Positions 48,524 to 48,572 of a stretch of DNA of 48,572 nucleotides are shown here, piece after piece. The notes below the pieces were generated by a model. That model worked only from the letters and a program-made list of their open reading frames with translations. It was not told where the DNA came from and made no database searches. The stretch is from an uncultured Porphyromonadaceae bacterium (lineage in GTDB: Bacteria > Bacteroidota > Bacteroidia > Bacteroidales > Muribaculaceae). The stretch covers positions 1 to 48,572 of the forward strand of contig CAMHQD010000019.1 of the NCBI GenBank assembly GCA_946187345.1. The letters are read 5' to 3'. The position numbers and the translations under genes are program-made. The stretch's first letter is position 1. The number at the start of each line of letters is the position of its first letter.

Positions 48524-48566
48524 AGTAGGTCGGGAAACGAAAGTTTTCTGACCTACTTTCGTTTCC
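48524..48566. terminator. Overlapping alternative hairpins after the SDR gene
   Basis: AGTAGGTC (48524-48531) / GACCTACT (48550-48557) and GGAAACGAAAG (48533-48543) / CTTTCGTTTCC (48556-48566) are both perfect but share bases, so only one can form at a time. It is probably a terminator or attenuator; the window ends here. Confidence 0.65.
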
Positions 48567-48572
48567 TTTCCT

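Overview
The window reads as chromosome of a GC-rich Bacteroidales bacterium (phylum Bacteroidota), most like the Muribaculaceae-type gut lineages. The evidence is the many Bacteroidota -7 promoter boxes (TAnnTTTG) before genes, the near absence of Shine-Dalgarno sequences, and lineage-typical families: DUF3244, DUF4254, a Wzi-like capsule protein, BspA-type leucine-rich repeats with a dockerin, a RecO of the Bacteroidetes type, and carboxynorspermidine dehydrogenase. The genus is inference. Two perfect parS sites 1.1 kb apart, next to mnmG, suggest that the segment lies in the origin-proximal part of the chromosome.

Layout. 1-178 is a nested inverted-repeat structure. 198-3102 (minus) holds a polyprenyl diphosphate synthase, two small lipoproteins and TcdA. 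3188-3271 is tRNA-Leu(CAA). 3544-13738 (plus) is mostly housekeeping: rsfS, ftsH, a WbqC-family gene, alaS, carboxynorspermidine dehydrogenase and priA. 13745-17578 (minus) has a LexA/CI-like S24 regulator, a P-loop kinase/CYTH fusion and a TPR protein. 17686-23119 (plus) is ybeY-mnmG-parS-apt-uvrC(parS)-dtd. 23601-25153 is an NfeD/SPFH membrane pair. From 25.2 kb the character changes to surface and accessory genes: a large secreted modular protein, a toxin-antitoxin pair, secreted proteins, a Wzi-like porin, a RING/TerD protein, recO, an amber-interrupted lipoprotein, a zinc-ribbon membrane protein, a beta-helix protein, PldA, a DUF4254 protein, a TPR/transmembrane/HTH regulator with a DUF3244 exported protein, a BspA-like LRR protein, and a family 9 glycosyltransferase and SDR epimerase.

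The intergenic DNA is unusually structured. Four overlapping classes recur: (i) a two-ended hairpin element bounded by GTTGAGG / CCTCAAC tandem words (five copies); (ii) elements made of 10-bp phased words such as ATTTTCG or CGTGAAT, often as inverted sets (about ten loci); (iii) REP/REPIN hairpins around GGGCAGAAT/ATTCTGCCC, GGACGAGG/CCTCGTCC and CCCCTCC/GGAGGGG, two of which appear to have entered coding sequence in frame; (iv) 7-bp tandem words just upstream of genes. A 61-bp and an 80-bp repeat flank the large secreted protein and the toxin-antitoxin pair. A 1.7-kb AT-rich tract begins and ends inside genes (41815-43520), as expected from imported homologous DNA.

How the genes fit together: translation and RNA quality control (alaS, rsfS, ybeY, mnmG, tcdA, dtd, tRNA-Leu), DNA replication and repair (priA, uvrC, recO, parS), membrane proteolysis and organisation (ftsH, NfeD/SPFH) and envelope or surface functions (wzi, pldA, GT9/SDR/WbqC, LRR, secreted modular proteins). 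The best candidates for something undescribed are the two-ended CTCAACC element, the 10-bp phased elements, the 1-178 cloverleaf, and the recombined regulator/DUF3244 locus.
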